Assembly: GCF_947503855.1 (NCBI RefSeq)
Contig: NZ_CANNFF010000007.1
Location: 1 to 64,000 of the forward strand
Origin: an uncultured Polaribacter sp.
Lineage (GTDB): Bacteria; Bacteroidota; Bacteroidia; Flavobacteriales; Flavobacteriaceae
Length of the DNA stretch: 64,000 bases
Direction: 5' to 3'
Shown: one piece after another, positions 27,820-34,717 of the stretch
How positions within the stretch are numbered: position 1 is the first letter of the stretch
How the letters are laid out: every line of letters begins with the position of its first letter
Notes under the pieces: generated by a model
What the model was told of the DNA's origin: nothing
Databases searched by the model: none
What the model saw: the letters and a program-made list of their open reading frames with translations, nothing else
Position numbers and translations under genes: made by a program

Positions 27820-28773
27820 GTGAATAAAAATACAAAAATATACATTGCAGGTCATAAAGGTATGGTGGGTTCTGCAGTATGTAGAGCATTAGTATCAAAA
27901 GGGTATTCTAATTTAATTGGAAAAACTAGTGTAGAATTGGATCTCAGAAATCAACAAGCAGTTACTGAATTTTATAAAAAAGAACAACCTGAAGTAGTCA
28001 TCGACGCTGCAGCAAAAGTTGGAGGTATTTTAGCAAATAATGATTATCCCTATCAATTTTTGATGGAGAATATGCAGATTCAAAATAATTTGATAGATGG
28101 TGCTTACAAAGCAGGCATTGAGAAATTTATTTTTCTAGGAAGTTCCTGTATTTATCCGAAGTTTGCACCACAACCTTTAAAAGAAGAATACCTACTAACG
28201 GATTCTTTAGAACCTACGAATGAATGGTATGCCATTGCAAAAATTACGGGAGTAAAAGCTTGTCAAGCAATTCGTAAACAATACAACAAAGACTTCGTGA
28301 GTTTAATGCCAACCAACTTATATGGTTCTTTTGATAATTTTGATTTGCAGTCCTCGCATGTGTTGCCAGCGATGCTGCGTAAATTTCATGAAGCAAAACT
28401 CAATAATCATTCAGATGTAACGTTATGGGGTAGTGGTAAACCCATGCGAGAGTTTTTGTATGTAGATGACATGGCAGAAGCGGTAGTGTATGCCTTAGAA
28501 AACAATTTACCAGAATATTTGTATAATATAGGTACAGGAGAGGATATTACCATTAAAGAACTGGCAGCAACCATTCAAAGAGTCATTGGGCACCAAGGGA
28601 AAATTCTTTGGGATGCCGGTAAACCGGATGGTACGCCAAGAAAATTAATGGATGTTTCTAAAATGGCAGCAATTGGATGGGAGTATTCAACAGCGTTAGA
28701 AGATGGTATACAAAAAACCTATGAATGGTTTTTAGAAAATATAGAAAATATTAAAGAAGTGAAGTTATCGTAG
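27820..28773 (+). CDS. fcl: GDP-L-fucose synthase
   Basis: A 317-aa epimerase/reductase that finishes GDP-L-fucose from GDP-4-keto-6-deoxymannose. It has IYIAGHKGMVGSAV at residues 7-20, DAAAKVGGI, GSSCIYPKFAPQP and the catalytic NEWYAIAKI (Tyr137, Lys141). The start is GTG, directly at the end of array D. The TAG stop lies in the first word (GTAGAC) of the hexamer array that follows. Its partner gmd is at 29450, beyond a repeat/four-helix-bundle insertion. Confidence 0.94.
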   Translation: MNKNTKIYIAGHKGMVGSAVCRALVSKGYSNLIGKTSVELDLRNQQAVTEFYKKEQPEVVIDAAAKVGGILANNDYPYQFLMENMQIQNNLIDGAYKAGIEKFIFLGSSCIYPKFAPQPLKEEYLLTDSLEPTNEWYAIAKITGVKACQAIRKQYNKDFVSLMPTNLYGSFDNFDLQSSHVLPAMLRKFHEAKLNNHSDVTLWGSGKPMREFLYVDDMAEAVVYALENNLPEYLYNIGTGEDITIKELAATIQRVIGHQGKILWDAGKPDGTPRKLMDVSKMAAIGWEYSTALEDGIQKTYEWFLENIENIKEVKLS

Positions 28774-28919
28774 ACTTTGTTGAACACTTGGACTTTGACG
28801 TAGACGAAGACTTTGACGTAAACGATGACTTGGACGTAAACGATGACTTTGACGTAGACGATGACTTTGACGTAGACGATGACTTTGACGTAGACGATGA
28901 CTTTGACGAAAACAATTAC
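28770..28919. repeat. hexamer array E (25 words)
   Basis: Twenty-five consecutive 6-bp words, mostly NNNGAC (TTTGAC, GTAGAC, GATGAC). The last part is a near-perfect 18-bp tandem repeat of three such words. It overlaps the fcl stop codon and runs to within 14 bp of the next gene. Read from 28770 the frame is open and very Asp-rich, but it has no start codon of its own. Confidence 0.93.
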
Positions 28920-28932
28920 CTAAATAAAGAAT

Positions 28933-29286
28933 TTGAGAGATTTTAGAAAATATGATATTTGGAAAGATAGTATGGAGCTTGTTGATTCCGTTTATACGTT
29001 TGTAGAAGTTTTTCCTACTACTGAAAAATATGGACTGCGTTCTCAAATAACACGATCTGCAGTTTCAATTCCTTCTAATATTGCAGAAGGAGCATCTAGA
29101 AATTCAGAAAAGGATTTTGCAAGGTTTTTAGAAATAGCATTAGGGTCAGCTTTTGAATTAGAAACACAATTAATCATAGCTGAAAGAAGAAATTACATGT
29201 TAAAATCTCATTTAGAGGAAAGTGTTTTAAAGCTAAATAGTTTACAGAAAAGGCTGTATGCATTAAGAAGAAAAATTATAAATTAA
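28933..29286 (+). CDS. four-helix-bundle protein (23S intervening-sequence protein family), copy 2
   Basis: A 117-aa member of the same family as the gene at 27316: YDIWKDSMELVDSVYTFVEVFP, GLRSQITRSAVSIPSNIAEGASR and FLEIALGSAFELETQLIIAERR. The IPSNIAEG motif is diagnostic. The start is TTG. It is clearly different in sequence from copy 1, so it is not a recent duplicate. Both flanks are hexamer arrays (E and F), whereas copy 1 has heptamer arrays on both flanks. Confidence 0.86.
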   Translation: MRDFRKYDIWKDSMELVDSVYTFVEVFPTTEKYGLRSQITRSAVSIPSNIAEGASRNSEKDFARFLEIALGSAFELETQLIIAERRNYMLKSHLEESVLKLNSLQKRLYALRRKIIN

Positions 29287-29288
29287 AA

Positions 29289-29420
29289 GACTATGACTAT
29301 GACTATGACTATGACTTAGACGTAGATTAAGACCGGTAAAGGTCTAAGTCAAAGTCACAGTTAAAATCTAAGTCAAAGTCAAGGTCTAAGTCAAGCTTAA
29401 GTTTAACGTCAAGGTTAAAC
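29289..29420. repeat. hexamer array F with inverted halves
   Basis: Words GACTAT (four copies from 29289), GACTTA, GACGTA, GATTAA and GACCGG (to 29336) use the GAC form. From about 29342 the same kind of words appear in reverse complement (GTCTAA, GTCAAA, GTCAAG) to about 29420. The switch point near GACC-GGTAAA-GGTC makes a potential hairpin. It fills the gap between copy 2 and gmd. Confidence 0.85.
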
Positions 29421-29449
29421 AAAGTTTAGGACAACATTATAAAAAAAAC

Positions 29450-30685
29450 ATGAAAGTAGCATTAATTACAGGAATAACAGGGCAAGATGGTTCTTATTTA
29501 GCAGAACTATTATTAGAAAAAGGCTATATGGTGCATGGTATTAAAAGAAGATCATCCCTTTTTAATACAGATCGAATTGATCATTTATATCAAGATCCTC
29601 ATGACCCTAATCAACGGCTAAAATTGCATTATGGTGATTTGACAGATTCTATGAATTTGACAAGAATCATTCAAGAGTGCCAACCCGATGAAATTTATAA
29701 TTTAGGGGCCATGTCTCATGTAAAAGTGTCTTTTGATATGCCAGAATACGTTGGACAAGTAGATGGTTTAGGGACTTTACGAATATTAGAAGCCGTTCGT
29801 ATTTTAGGATTAGAAAAGAAAACAAGAATTTATCAAGCTTCTACTTCTGAACTATTTGGAGGAATGCCAGAGAATAAAAATGACAAAGGGTTTTATGATG
29901 AAAATTCACCATTATATCCACGTTCTCCTTACGGTGTTGCTAAAATTTATGGGTTCTGGATTACGAAGAATTATCGTGAAGCCTATAACATGTTTGCATG
30001 TAACGGAATTTTATTTAATCACGAATCTCCAAGAAGAGGTGAAACGTTTGTAACAAGAAAAATTACTAGAGCCGTAGCAAAAATTGCACTTGGGTTACAA
30101 GACAAATTCTATTTAGGGAATTTAGACGCTAAAAGAGACTGGGGACATGCTAAGGATTATGTGCGTATGATGTGGATGATTTTACAGGCAGAAGAACCAG
30201 AAGATTGGGTAATCGCTACCGGAGTTACCACTACCGTTCGTGATTTTGTGCGTATGGCTTTTGGTGAAGTTGGGATAGCACTCGAATTTAAAGGAGAAGG
30301 TGTTCACGAGACCGCTGTTGTAAAAAGCATCAACCAAGAGAGATATCAACAAGCAACATCCATCGACTATCGTTTATCGACCATCGATGATCGAACAGCG
30401 TCTAACGATCTACGAAAAACGGCCAACGAAAAACGAAAAGCGGTCAACGAAAAACAACCCACTATAGGGCAAGAAGTCCTTTCTGTTGATCCTGCTTACT
30501 TTCGTCCAACAGAAGTAGATTTATTATTAGGAGATCCTACAAAAGCAAAAGAAAAGTTAGGTTGGGTACCAGAACATGATTTAGCCTCTTTGGTAAAAGA
30601 CATGATGGAGAGCGATGTGAAGTTGATGCAAAAAGATGTTGACTTGCTAAAAGCGGGGCATGAGATTTTGAAGCAAGTCGAGTAG
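29450..30685 (+). CDS. gmd: GDP-mannose 4,6-dehydratase with an in-frame repeat insertion
   Basis: A 411-aa SDR dehydratase, first step from GDP-mannose to GDP-L-fucose. [13 protein letters not shown] (7-19), [23 protein letters not shown] and [16 protein letters not shown] are diagnostic. Most family members are about 370 aa; here about 33 residues (roughly 303-337) between KSINQERYQ and [19 protein letters not shown] are encoded by 13 heptamers of array G. The sequence after it is normal, so the frame is kept. The insertion would lie in a loop before the C-terminal substrate-binding part; the enzyme may remain active. Confidence 0.93.
   Translation: MKVALITGITGQDGSYLAELLLEKGYMVHGIKRRSSLFNTDRIDHLYQDPHDPNQRLKLHYGDLTDSMNLTRIIQECQPDEIYNLGAMSHVKVSFDMPEYVGQVDGLGTLRILEAVRILGLEKKTRIYQASTSELFGGMPENKNDKGFYDENSPLYPRSPYGVAKIYGFWITKNYREAYNMFACNGILFNHESPRRGETFVTRKITRAVAKIALGLQDKFYLGNLDAKRDWGHAKDYVRMMWMILQAEEPEDWVIATGVTTTVRDFVRMAFGEVGIALEFKGEGVHETAVVKSINQERYQQATSIDYRLSTIDDRTASNDLRKTANEKRKAVNEKQPTIGQEVLSVDPAYFRPTEVDLLLGDPTKAKEKLGWVPEHDLASLVKDMMESDVKLMQKDVDLLKAGHEILKQVE
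30364..30454. repeat. heptamer array G inside the gmd coding region (13 words)
   Basis: Thirteen consecutive 7-bp words start with CG in perfect register (CGACTAT at 30364 to CGAAAAA at 30448). They encode a polar, Lys/Arg/Asp-rich peptide absent from the family as I know it. The first words (CGTTTAT, CGACCAT, CGATGAT) match those of the intergenic arrays; later ones drift to CGAAAAA and CGGTCAA. Confidence 0.93.
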
Positions 30686-30751
30686 CATCATAAATACAAA
30701 TAATTTATAAAAAATTGAAATGAAGCAACACTTAAAAATAAGCAACCTTAT

Positions 30752-31219
30752 ATGAGTACGGTAGCTGCTAAACATTGGTTTGTTGTGTATACCAAACCCA
30801 GAAATGAGTTAAAAGTCCTCGAAAGACTTTTAGGGATCGGGATTGTTGCGTATACCCCTTTTAAAACCGAGTTGAGAAAGTGGTCTGATAGAAAGAAAAA
30901 AGTGAAAGTACCCTTATTGCCCTCTATGGTTTTAGTCTATTTAGAAGAAAAAGAAACTGCTAAGGTATTCGAAATACCTGGGGTGGTACGTTACCTATTT
31001 GAAAACGGCCAGCGTGCTATTGTAAGTGCGCAAGAAGTTGAGGCAATGAAAGCCTATCAAGCCGATGTTTATGTTGATAAAGCAAAACAAATAGCGCCAG
31101 GAGATACCCTTGAAGTGCCTACCCTTTTACAAACTGGCGAGGTATTACAGATACAAGGTAAAACTTGTATTGCCCGCTTACAAAAGCTAGGGGCAATTGT
31201 GCGTTTTAAAATCTCTTAA
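30752..31219 (+). CDS. UpxY-family transcription antiterminator (NusG-like)
   Basis: A 155-aa protein with an N-terminal NGN domain (WFVVYTKPRNELKVLERL, then PLLPSMVLVYL) and a short C-terminal KOW-like part (GDTLEVPTLLQTGEVLQIQG). UpxY proteins let RNA polymerase read through long capsule operons in Bacteroides. In those systems the gene is usually first; here it follows gmd, which suggests that the operon it serves starts around here. It is followed by a terminator-like hairpin and a regulator gene. Confidence 0.88.
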   Translation: MSTVAAKHWFVVYTKPRNELKVLERLLGIGIVAYTPFKTELRKWSDRKKKVKVPLLPSMVLVYLEEKETAKVFEIPGVVRYLFENGQRAIVSAQEVEAMKAYQADVYVDKAKQIAPGDTLEVPTLLQTGEVLQIQGKTCIARLQKLGAIVRFKIS

Positions 31220-31250
31220 ACCCTTACTTAAAAAGAGATTACTTTTTTTT
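31210..31250 (+). terminator. terminator-like hairpin at the end of upxY
   Basis: AATCTCTT (31210-31217) and AAGAGATT (31233-31240) form an 8-bp stem with a 15-nt loop, followed by AC and eight T. It overlaps the upxY stop codon. It may end the message or be a site of regulated read-through. Confidence 0.5.
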
Positions 31251-31274
31251 AAAAAAAATAGTTAATTACAAAAA

Positions 31275-31297
31275 AACGAGTACTTTTGTTACTCGTT
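31275..31297 (+). promoter_or_regulatory. operator-like inverted repeat overlapping a promoter -7 box
   Basis: AACGAGTA (31275-31282) and TACTCGTT (31290-31297) are perfect 8-bp arms with a 7-bp spacer. TACTTTTG (TAnnTTTG) at 31281-31288 lies within it, 18 bp before the regulator's ATG. A protein bound here would block the promoter, consistent with autoregulation by the winged-helix gene; the binding protein is inferred. Confidence 0.6.
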
Positions 31298-31306
31298 AAA
31301 AAAAAT

Positions 31307-31810
31307 ATGCTAAATCATCTTATTTCTTCTAAAACTCGTATTCGCTTATTGGTGAGGTTTTTTATTGATGCAAGTAGGCGAGGACATTTAAGAGGTTTGG
31401 CAACAGAGTTAGACGAAAACACCAATGCCATTCGTAAAGAGCTAAATAACTTAACGGGAGCGGGTTACCTTATCAAAGAGCGTGCAGGGAATAAGGTGGA
31501 ATATCGAACCAATATTTCGCATTCTTTTTTTAATACGCTACAACAATTGGTAAACAAGTATGTAGGCGTTGATCAAATTATATTACAGGTTTTGGAAAAA
31601 ATGGGAGCCGTAATGCGTATTTTTCTAATGGGAAGCTATGCAAAAGGTATTGAATCTGACACGATTTCGATTGTTGTGGAAGGCCCTAATTTGAATGAAG
31701 AGTACCTAAATTTCTTGTCAAAAAAGTTGACCAAGGAATTGAATAAAACCGTTCTTATTACCACAACTGTTTTGTTTGAAGAGCAAGGCTTGTTGGTATT
31801 TGAACGTTGA
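31307..31810 (+). CDS. winged-helix regulator fused to a degenerate nucleotidyltransferase-like domain
   Basis: A 167-aa protein. Residues about 1-75 form an ArsR-like winged helix (RIRLLVRFFIDASRRGHLRGLATELDENTNAIRKELNNLTGAGYLIKE, in parts). Residues about 95-167 resemble a MNT-type nucleotidyltransferase, with GSYAKGIESDTISIVV at the place of the GS...DxD motif. The second metal-binding Asp appears to be Ser, so catalysis is doubtful. I chose the ATG seven codons into the frame because it lies just downstream of the -7 box. Position next to upxY suggests it regulates the polysaccharide operon. Confidence 0.72.
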   Translation: MLNHLISSKTRIRLLVRFFIDASRRGHLRGLATELDENTNAIRKELNNLTGAGYLIKERAGNKVEYRTNISHSFFNTLQQLVNKYVGVDQIILQVLEKMGAVMRIFLMGSYAKGIESDTISIVVEGPNLNEEYLNFLSKKLTKELNKTVLITTTVLFEEQGLLVFER

Positions 31811-31937
31811 TAGCCCTTTTTGGGGTGTTTTTGTATGCTTACTGCGTTTCACAGGTGTGTGACTCGTGCGGCGAAGCCGTTGAAAAAATAAAGATGACCA
31901 TAGAAAAAATGGTGTTTTTACCATAAAATAAATAAGC

Positions 31938-31956
31938 TGACTACCGGTGGTAGTCA
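31938..31956. repeat. perfect 8-bp palindrome TGACTACC-GGT-GGTAGTCA
   Basis: Perfect arms around GGT, in otherwise AT-rich DNA. On the minus strand the hairpin is preceded, and on the plus strand followed, by A/T-rich sequence, so it could be a weak terminator or another interspersed palindrome. Confidence 0.45.
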
Positions 31957-31970
31957 AAAATAAATAAATT

Positions 31971-32018
31971 ATGAAAGTAGGAATCACCTTTTCAACCTTT
32001 GATTTGTTGCCTTTATGA
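31971..32018 (+). pseudogene. truncated start of a TagD-like cytidylyltransferase gene
   Basis: ATG begins MKVGITFSTFDLL, matching MKIGITFSAFDLL of the intact gene at 25197 except for two conservative changes, then breaks off with P-L-stop where HAGH should be. It is therefore a 5' remnant of a paralogue. Confidence 0.75.
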
Positions 32019-32082
32019 TATGTTAACATTATTTTTGTTTTATGTTGGTGATTTTAAAGGCAAAAAAGCTTAAATATTTTAC

Positions 32083-32297
32083 ATTGTTGCCACAGAAAAG
32101 ATAACTACAGCTAAAGAGTTTATAACAATGAGTTTTGCAGAAGTTTATTTAGAAATAGGGTTTAAAAGAGAGTGACTAAATGGATAGATTACTGTTTGAA
32201 TATACAATAATCCGAAGTTGAAAAGAGAAATAGTAAAAGAAATTCTTCCTTCAGGCCCTACTTATTTTGGCTAACTGAAGTTAATCTTTGACCTTGT
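32083..32297 (+). pseudogene. decayed fragment of a GDP-mannose 4,6-dehydratase gene
   Basis: Translation from 32083 gives IVATEKITTAKEF, then ITMSFAEVYLEIGFKRE and a stop at 32173; it aligns with [31 protein letters not shown] of the intact gmd. After a degraded stretch, GPTYFG-stop-LTEVNL near 32255-32290 matches [13 protein letters not shown]. Stops and frame changes show that it is dead. Confidence 0.7.
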
Positions 32298-32376
32298 TCA
32301 TGATAAGATGAATTTGTAACATTGAATTACTTTGAATAATAAATAGCTAAAAAAAACTAAAAAATTAATCATTTAT

Positions 32377-34191
32377 ATGTGTGGAATAACAGGAATATAT
32401 TCTAATAAAATAATTACTAATTTAGAAAAAAGAATAGTTTCTATGAATGACTCTATCATTCATAGAGGTCCAGATGCTGGTGATTTTTTTATCGATAATA
32501 AATTAGCTTTTGGTCATAGAAGATTATCTATTATAGATACTAGTGTACATGCTAATCAACCAATGCATTCTAAATCAAACGTATGGCATATGGTTTTTAA
32601 CGGGGAAATTTACAATTTTAAAGAAATTAAAGAAGAGTTAAGCTATTCTTTTTTAACTTCCTCAGATTCAGAAGTAATAATAGCGGCTGTTGAAGAAAAA
32701 GGTTTTGATTGGTTTATTGATAAAGCAAACGGTATGTTTGCTATAGCTTTGTATAATTCTCTTTCAAAGGAGTTATATTTAGTAAGAGATAGGTTAGGGA
32801 TAAAGCCTTTATATTATTATCGAGATAAAGATAAAATTGTGTTTTCATCTGAAATAAAAGCAATATTATCAAGTGGTTTAGTTGCTGCAAAATTTAATGA
32901 ATTAGCTGTAGATGAATATCTTGGGAATAGATATGTAAGAGCTCCATATACTTTTTTTGAGAATATTTATCAATTAGAAGCAGGAGCATATTTAAAAATA
33001 GACTATTCTATGGATTTAATTCAACAGAAATATTGGGAAATACCTCAAAATTTTAACACAGATCAATCATTTAATGAAGAAGAATTAAAGCAAGAATTTG
33101 AAAAAGAATTGATAAAATCTATTAAATATAGATTAATATCCGATGTGCCTCTAGGGACCTATCTCAGTGGAGGTGTTGACTCTAGCCTTATAACAGCAAT
33201 AACAGCCAAAAGTAAAAAAGAACCAATTAATACCTATACTATAGGATTTCCTGAGCTTAATGAGTTTGAATACTCAAAAATTATTGCAGAACAATACGGT
33301 ACAATACATCATGAAATAATGATGACAAAGAAAGATTATGTTGATAATTGGGAAAGGTTAATAGGATTCAAAGATGCGCCTCTTGGTGTTCCTAATGAAA
33401 TACCTTTAGCAGTTATGTCAAAAAAGTTAAAAGAAAAAATCACTGTTGTTTTATCTGGAGAAGGTGCTGATGAGTTGATGGGTGGATATGGAAGAATATT
33501 TAGAGCTCCTTTTGATTATAAAAATGAAGATACTAATTTAACTTTTTATGAATATTTAATCAATGATTATGAGTATGTATCAAGAGAAATGCGGGATAAT
33601 TTTTTAACTACCTCTATAGAATATAGAAAAGAATTTGATAAGAAAATAGTTAAAGATTTTTATAATAAATCTAATGAAGAGAATGTGTTTAGATTTTTTC
33701 ATAAATTCCATGTAAAAGGACTTCTACAGAGAGTTGATATGACTACAATGCAAACATCAGTCGAAGCTCGTGTGCCATTTTTAGATCATAAATTAATTGA
33801 GTTTGTTTACACTAAAATACCATATAACTTAAAATTAAAATGGAAATCTAAGAAAGAAGAAATAAAAGCTATGAAAATTAAATCATCTGAATATAGTGAG
33901 ACATCAGATACACCTAAATACCTGTTAAGAGAAGTTGCTTATAACCATATTCCAAAATCTATTGTAGATAGAAAGAAAGTTGGATTTCCAGTACCATTAA
34001 CAAAATGGTTTAATAATCTTGAAGAAATGGCAAAGGAGCTATTAACCAATGTATTCTGGTTAAAAGAGGGAACTTTAAATAACTTATTAGAGAAAAGTAA
34101 GAAAGAGCCTAGAGCAGGTCAAGTGTTATGGATGTTTATTAATATAGAAATTTTTAGAAAACAATACTTCTTTAAAGATTGGGAGTGGTAA
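32377..34191 (+). CDS. asnB: asparagine synthase (glutamine-hydrolysing)
   Basis: A 604-aa protein with an N-terminal class II amidotransferase (Cys2 in MCGITGIYS, HRGPDAG, HRRLSIID) and a C-terminal ATP-dependent synthetase domain (PLGTYLSGGVDSSLIT, LSGEGADELMGGYGR). AsnB-like enzymes in polysaccharide loci often amidate uronic acids rather than make asparagine; the uronic-acid genes upstream fit that role, but this is inference. It is the first intact gene of the 32-45 kb operon. Confidence 0.9.
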   Translation: MCGITGIYSNKIITNLEKRIVSMNDSIIHRGPDAGDFFIDNKLAFGHRRLSIIDTSVHANQPMHSKSNVWHMVFNGEIYNFKEIKEELSYSFLTSSDSEVIIAAVEEKGFDWFIDKANGMFAIALYNSLSKELYLVRDRLGIKPLYYYRDKDKIVFSSEIKAILSSGLVAAKFNELAVDEYLGNRYVRAPYTFFENIYQLEAGAYLKIDYSMDLIQQKYWEIPQNFNTDQSFNEEELKQEFEKELIKSIKYRLISDVPLGTYLSGGVDSSLITAITAKSKKEPINTYTIGFPELNEFEYSKIIAEQYGTIHHEIMMTKKDYVDNWERLIGFKDAPLGVPNEIPLAVMSKKLKEKITVVLSGEGADELMGGYGRIFRAPFDYKNEDTNLTFYEYLINDYEYVSREMRDNFLTTSIEYRKEFDKKIVKDFYNKSNEENVFRFFHKFHVKGLLQRVDMTTMQTSVEARVPFLDHKLIEFVYTKIPYNLKLKWKSKKEEIKAMKIKSSEYSETSDTPKYLLREVAYNHIPKSIVDRKKVGFPVPLTKWFNNLEEMAKELLTNVFWLKEGTLNNLLEKSKKEPRAGQVLWMFINIEIFRKQYFFKDWEW

Positions 34192-34205
34192 AAAATATTT
34201 AAGAT

Positions 34206-34643
34206 ATGTATAAAAGAGGAGATGAAAAAATAATAATGGGTTATACCTCAGGTGTTTATGATTTATTTCATGTTGGTCATTTAAATTTATTAAAAAACGC
34301 AAAAGGTTTGTGTGATAAATTAATCGTGGGTGTTACTAGTGATGAACTTGTTTCTTACAAGAATAAAAAAGCTGTAATACCACATAATGAAAGAATGGAG
34401 ATTGTAAGAAATATTAGATATGTTGATGCGGTAGTACCGCAAAATGACATGGATAAATTTAAAATGTGGGAAAGATTAAAGTTTGATGTTATGTTTGTTG
34501 GAGATGACTGGTTTGAAACTGAAAAATGGAAAGATTTAGATCTAAAATTTAGATCTGTTGGGGTAAAAATCATCTACTTTCCGTATACTAAAGGAGTTTC
34601 TTCAACTACTATAAATAAAACATTAAAAGATTTAAGAGGATAA
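34206..34643 (+). CDS. glycerol-3-phosphate cytidylyltransferase, TagD-like
   Basis: A 145-aa protein predicted to make CDP-glycerol. It has the HxGH motif in GYTSGVYDLFHVGHLNLLK and the GVSSTTINKTLK ending, where TagD has the RTxGISTT motif. The ATG at 34236 (MGYTSG) is an alternative start closer to the usual family length; the longer form adds ten charged residues. Its likely partner, a glycerophosphotransferase, is at 35965, which makes this the best CDP-glycerol candidate of the four cytidylyltransferases here. Confidence 0.83.
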   Translation: MYKRGDEKIIMGYTSGVYDLFHVGHLNLLKNAKGLCDKLIVGVTSDELVSYKNKKAVIPHNERMEIVRNIRYVDAVVPQNDMDKFKMWERLKFDVMFVGDDWFETEKWKDLDLKFRSVGVKIIYFPYTKGVSSTTINKTLKDLRG

Positions 34644-34717
34644 TTTACTTTTTAAATTAAAAAAAGAAATCATAACTTTTAGTTACACTGTGAAATAATA
34701 CCGTCTTAAAATATAAA

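Larger units (their letters stand above)
31811..32376. other. 566-bp gap holding gene remnants and a palindrome
   Basis: No intact gene is seen. The gap contains a GC-richer piece (31850-31880), a palindrome at 31938-31956, a truncated TagD-like start at 31971 and a decayed gmd-like stretch at 32083-32297. This mixture suggests past rearrangement of the locus at this point. Confidence 0.7.

Noticed and set aside
28765-29046. Minus-strand ORF rich in RQSHRL repeats
   Set aside because: It is the reverse reading of hexamer array E running into the antisense of the bundle gene; the repeats result from the 6-bp period.
27316-29286. Diversity-generating retroelement with the bundle proteins as Avd
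   Set aside because: No reverse transcriptase gene and no template/variable repeat pair can be seen in the window. Only the fold-family link remains.
25076-30454. CRISPR array
   Set aside because: There are no 24-47 bp direct repeats with unique spacers; the words are 6-7 bp, contiguous and degenerate. No cas genes are near.
30470-30480. T7-like promoter fragment ACTATAGGGC in gmd
   Set aside because: Only a partial match within coding sequence; chance resemblance in AT-rich DNA.
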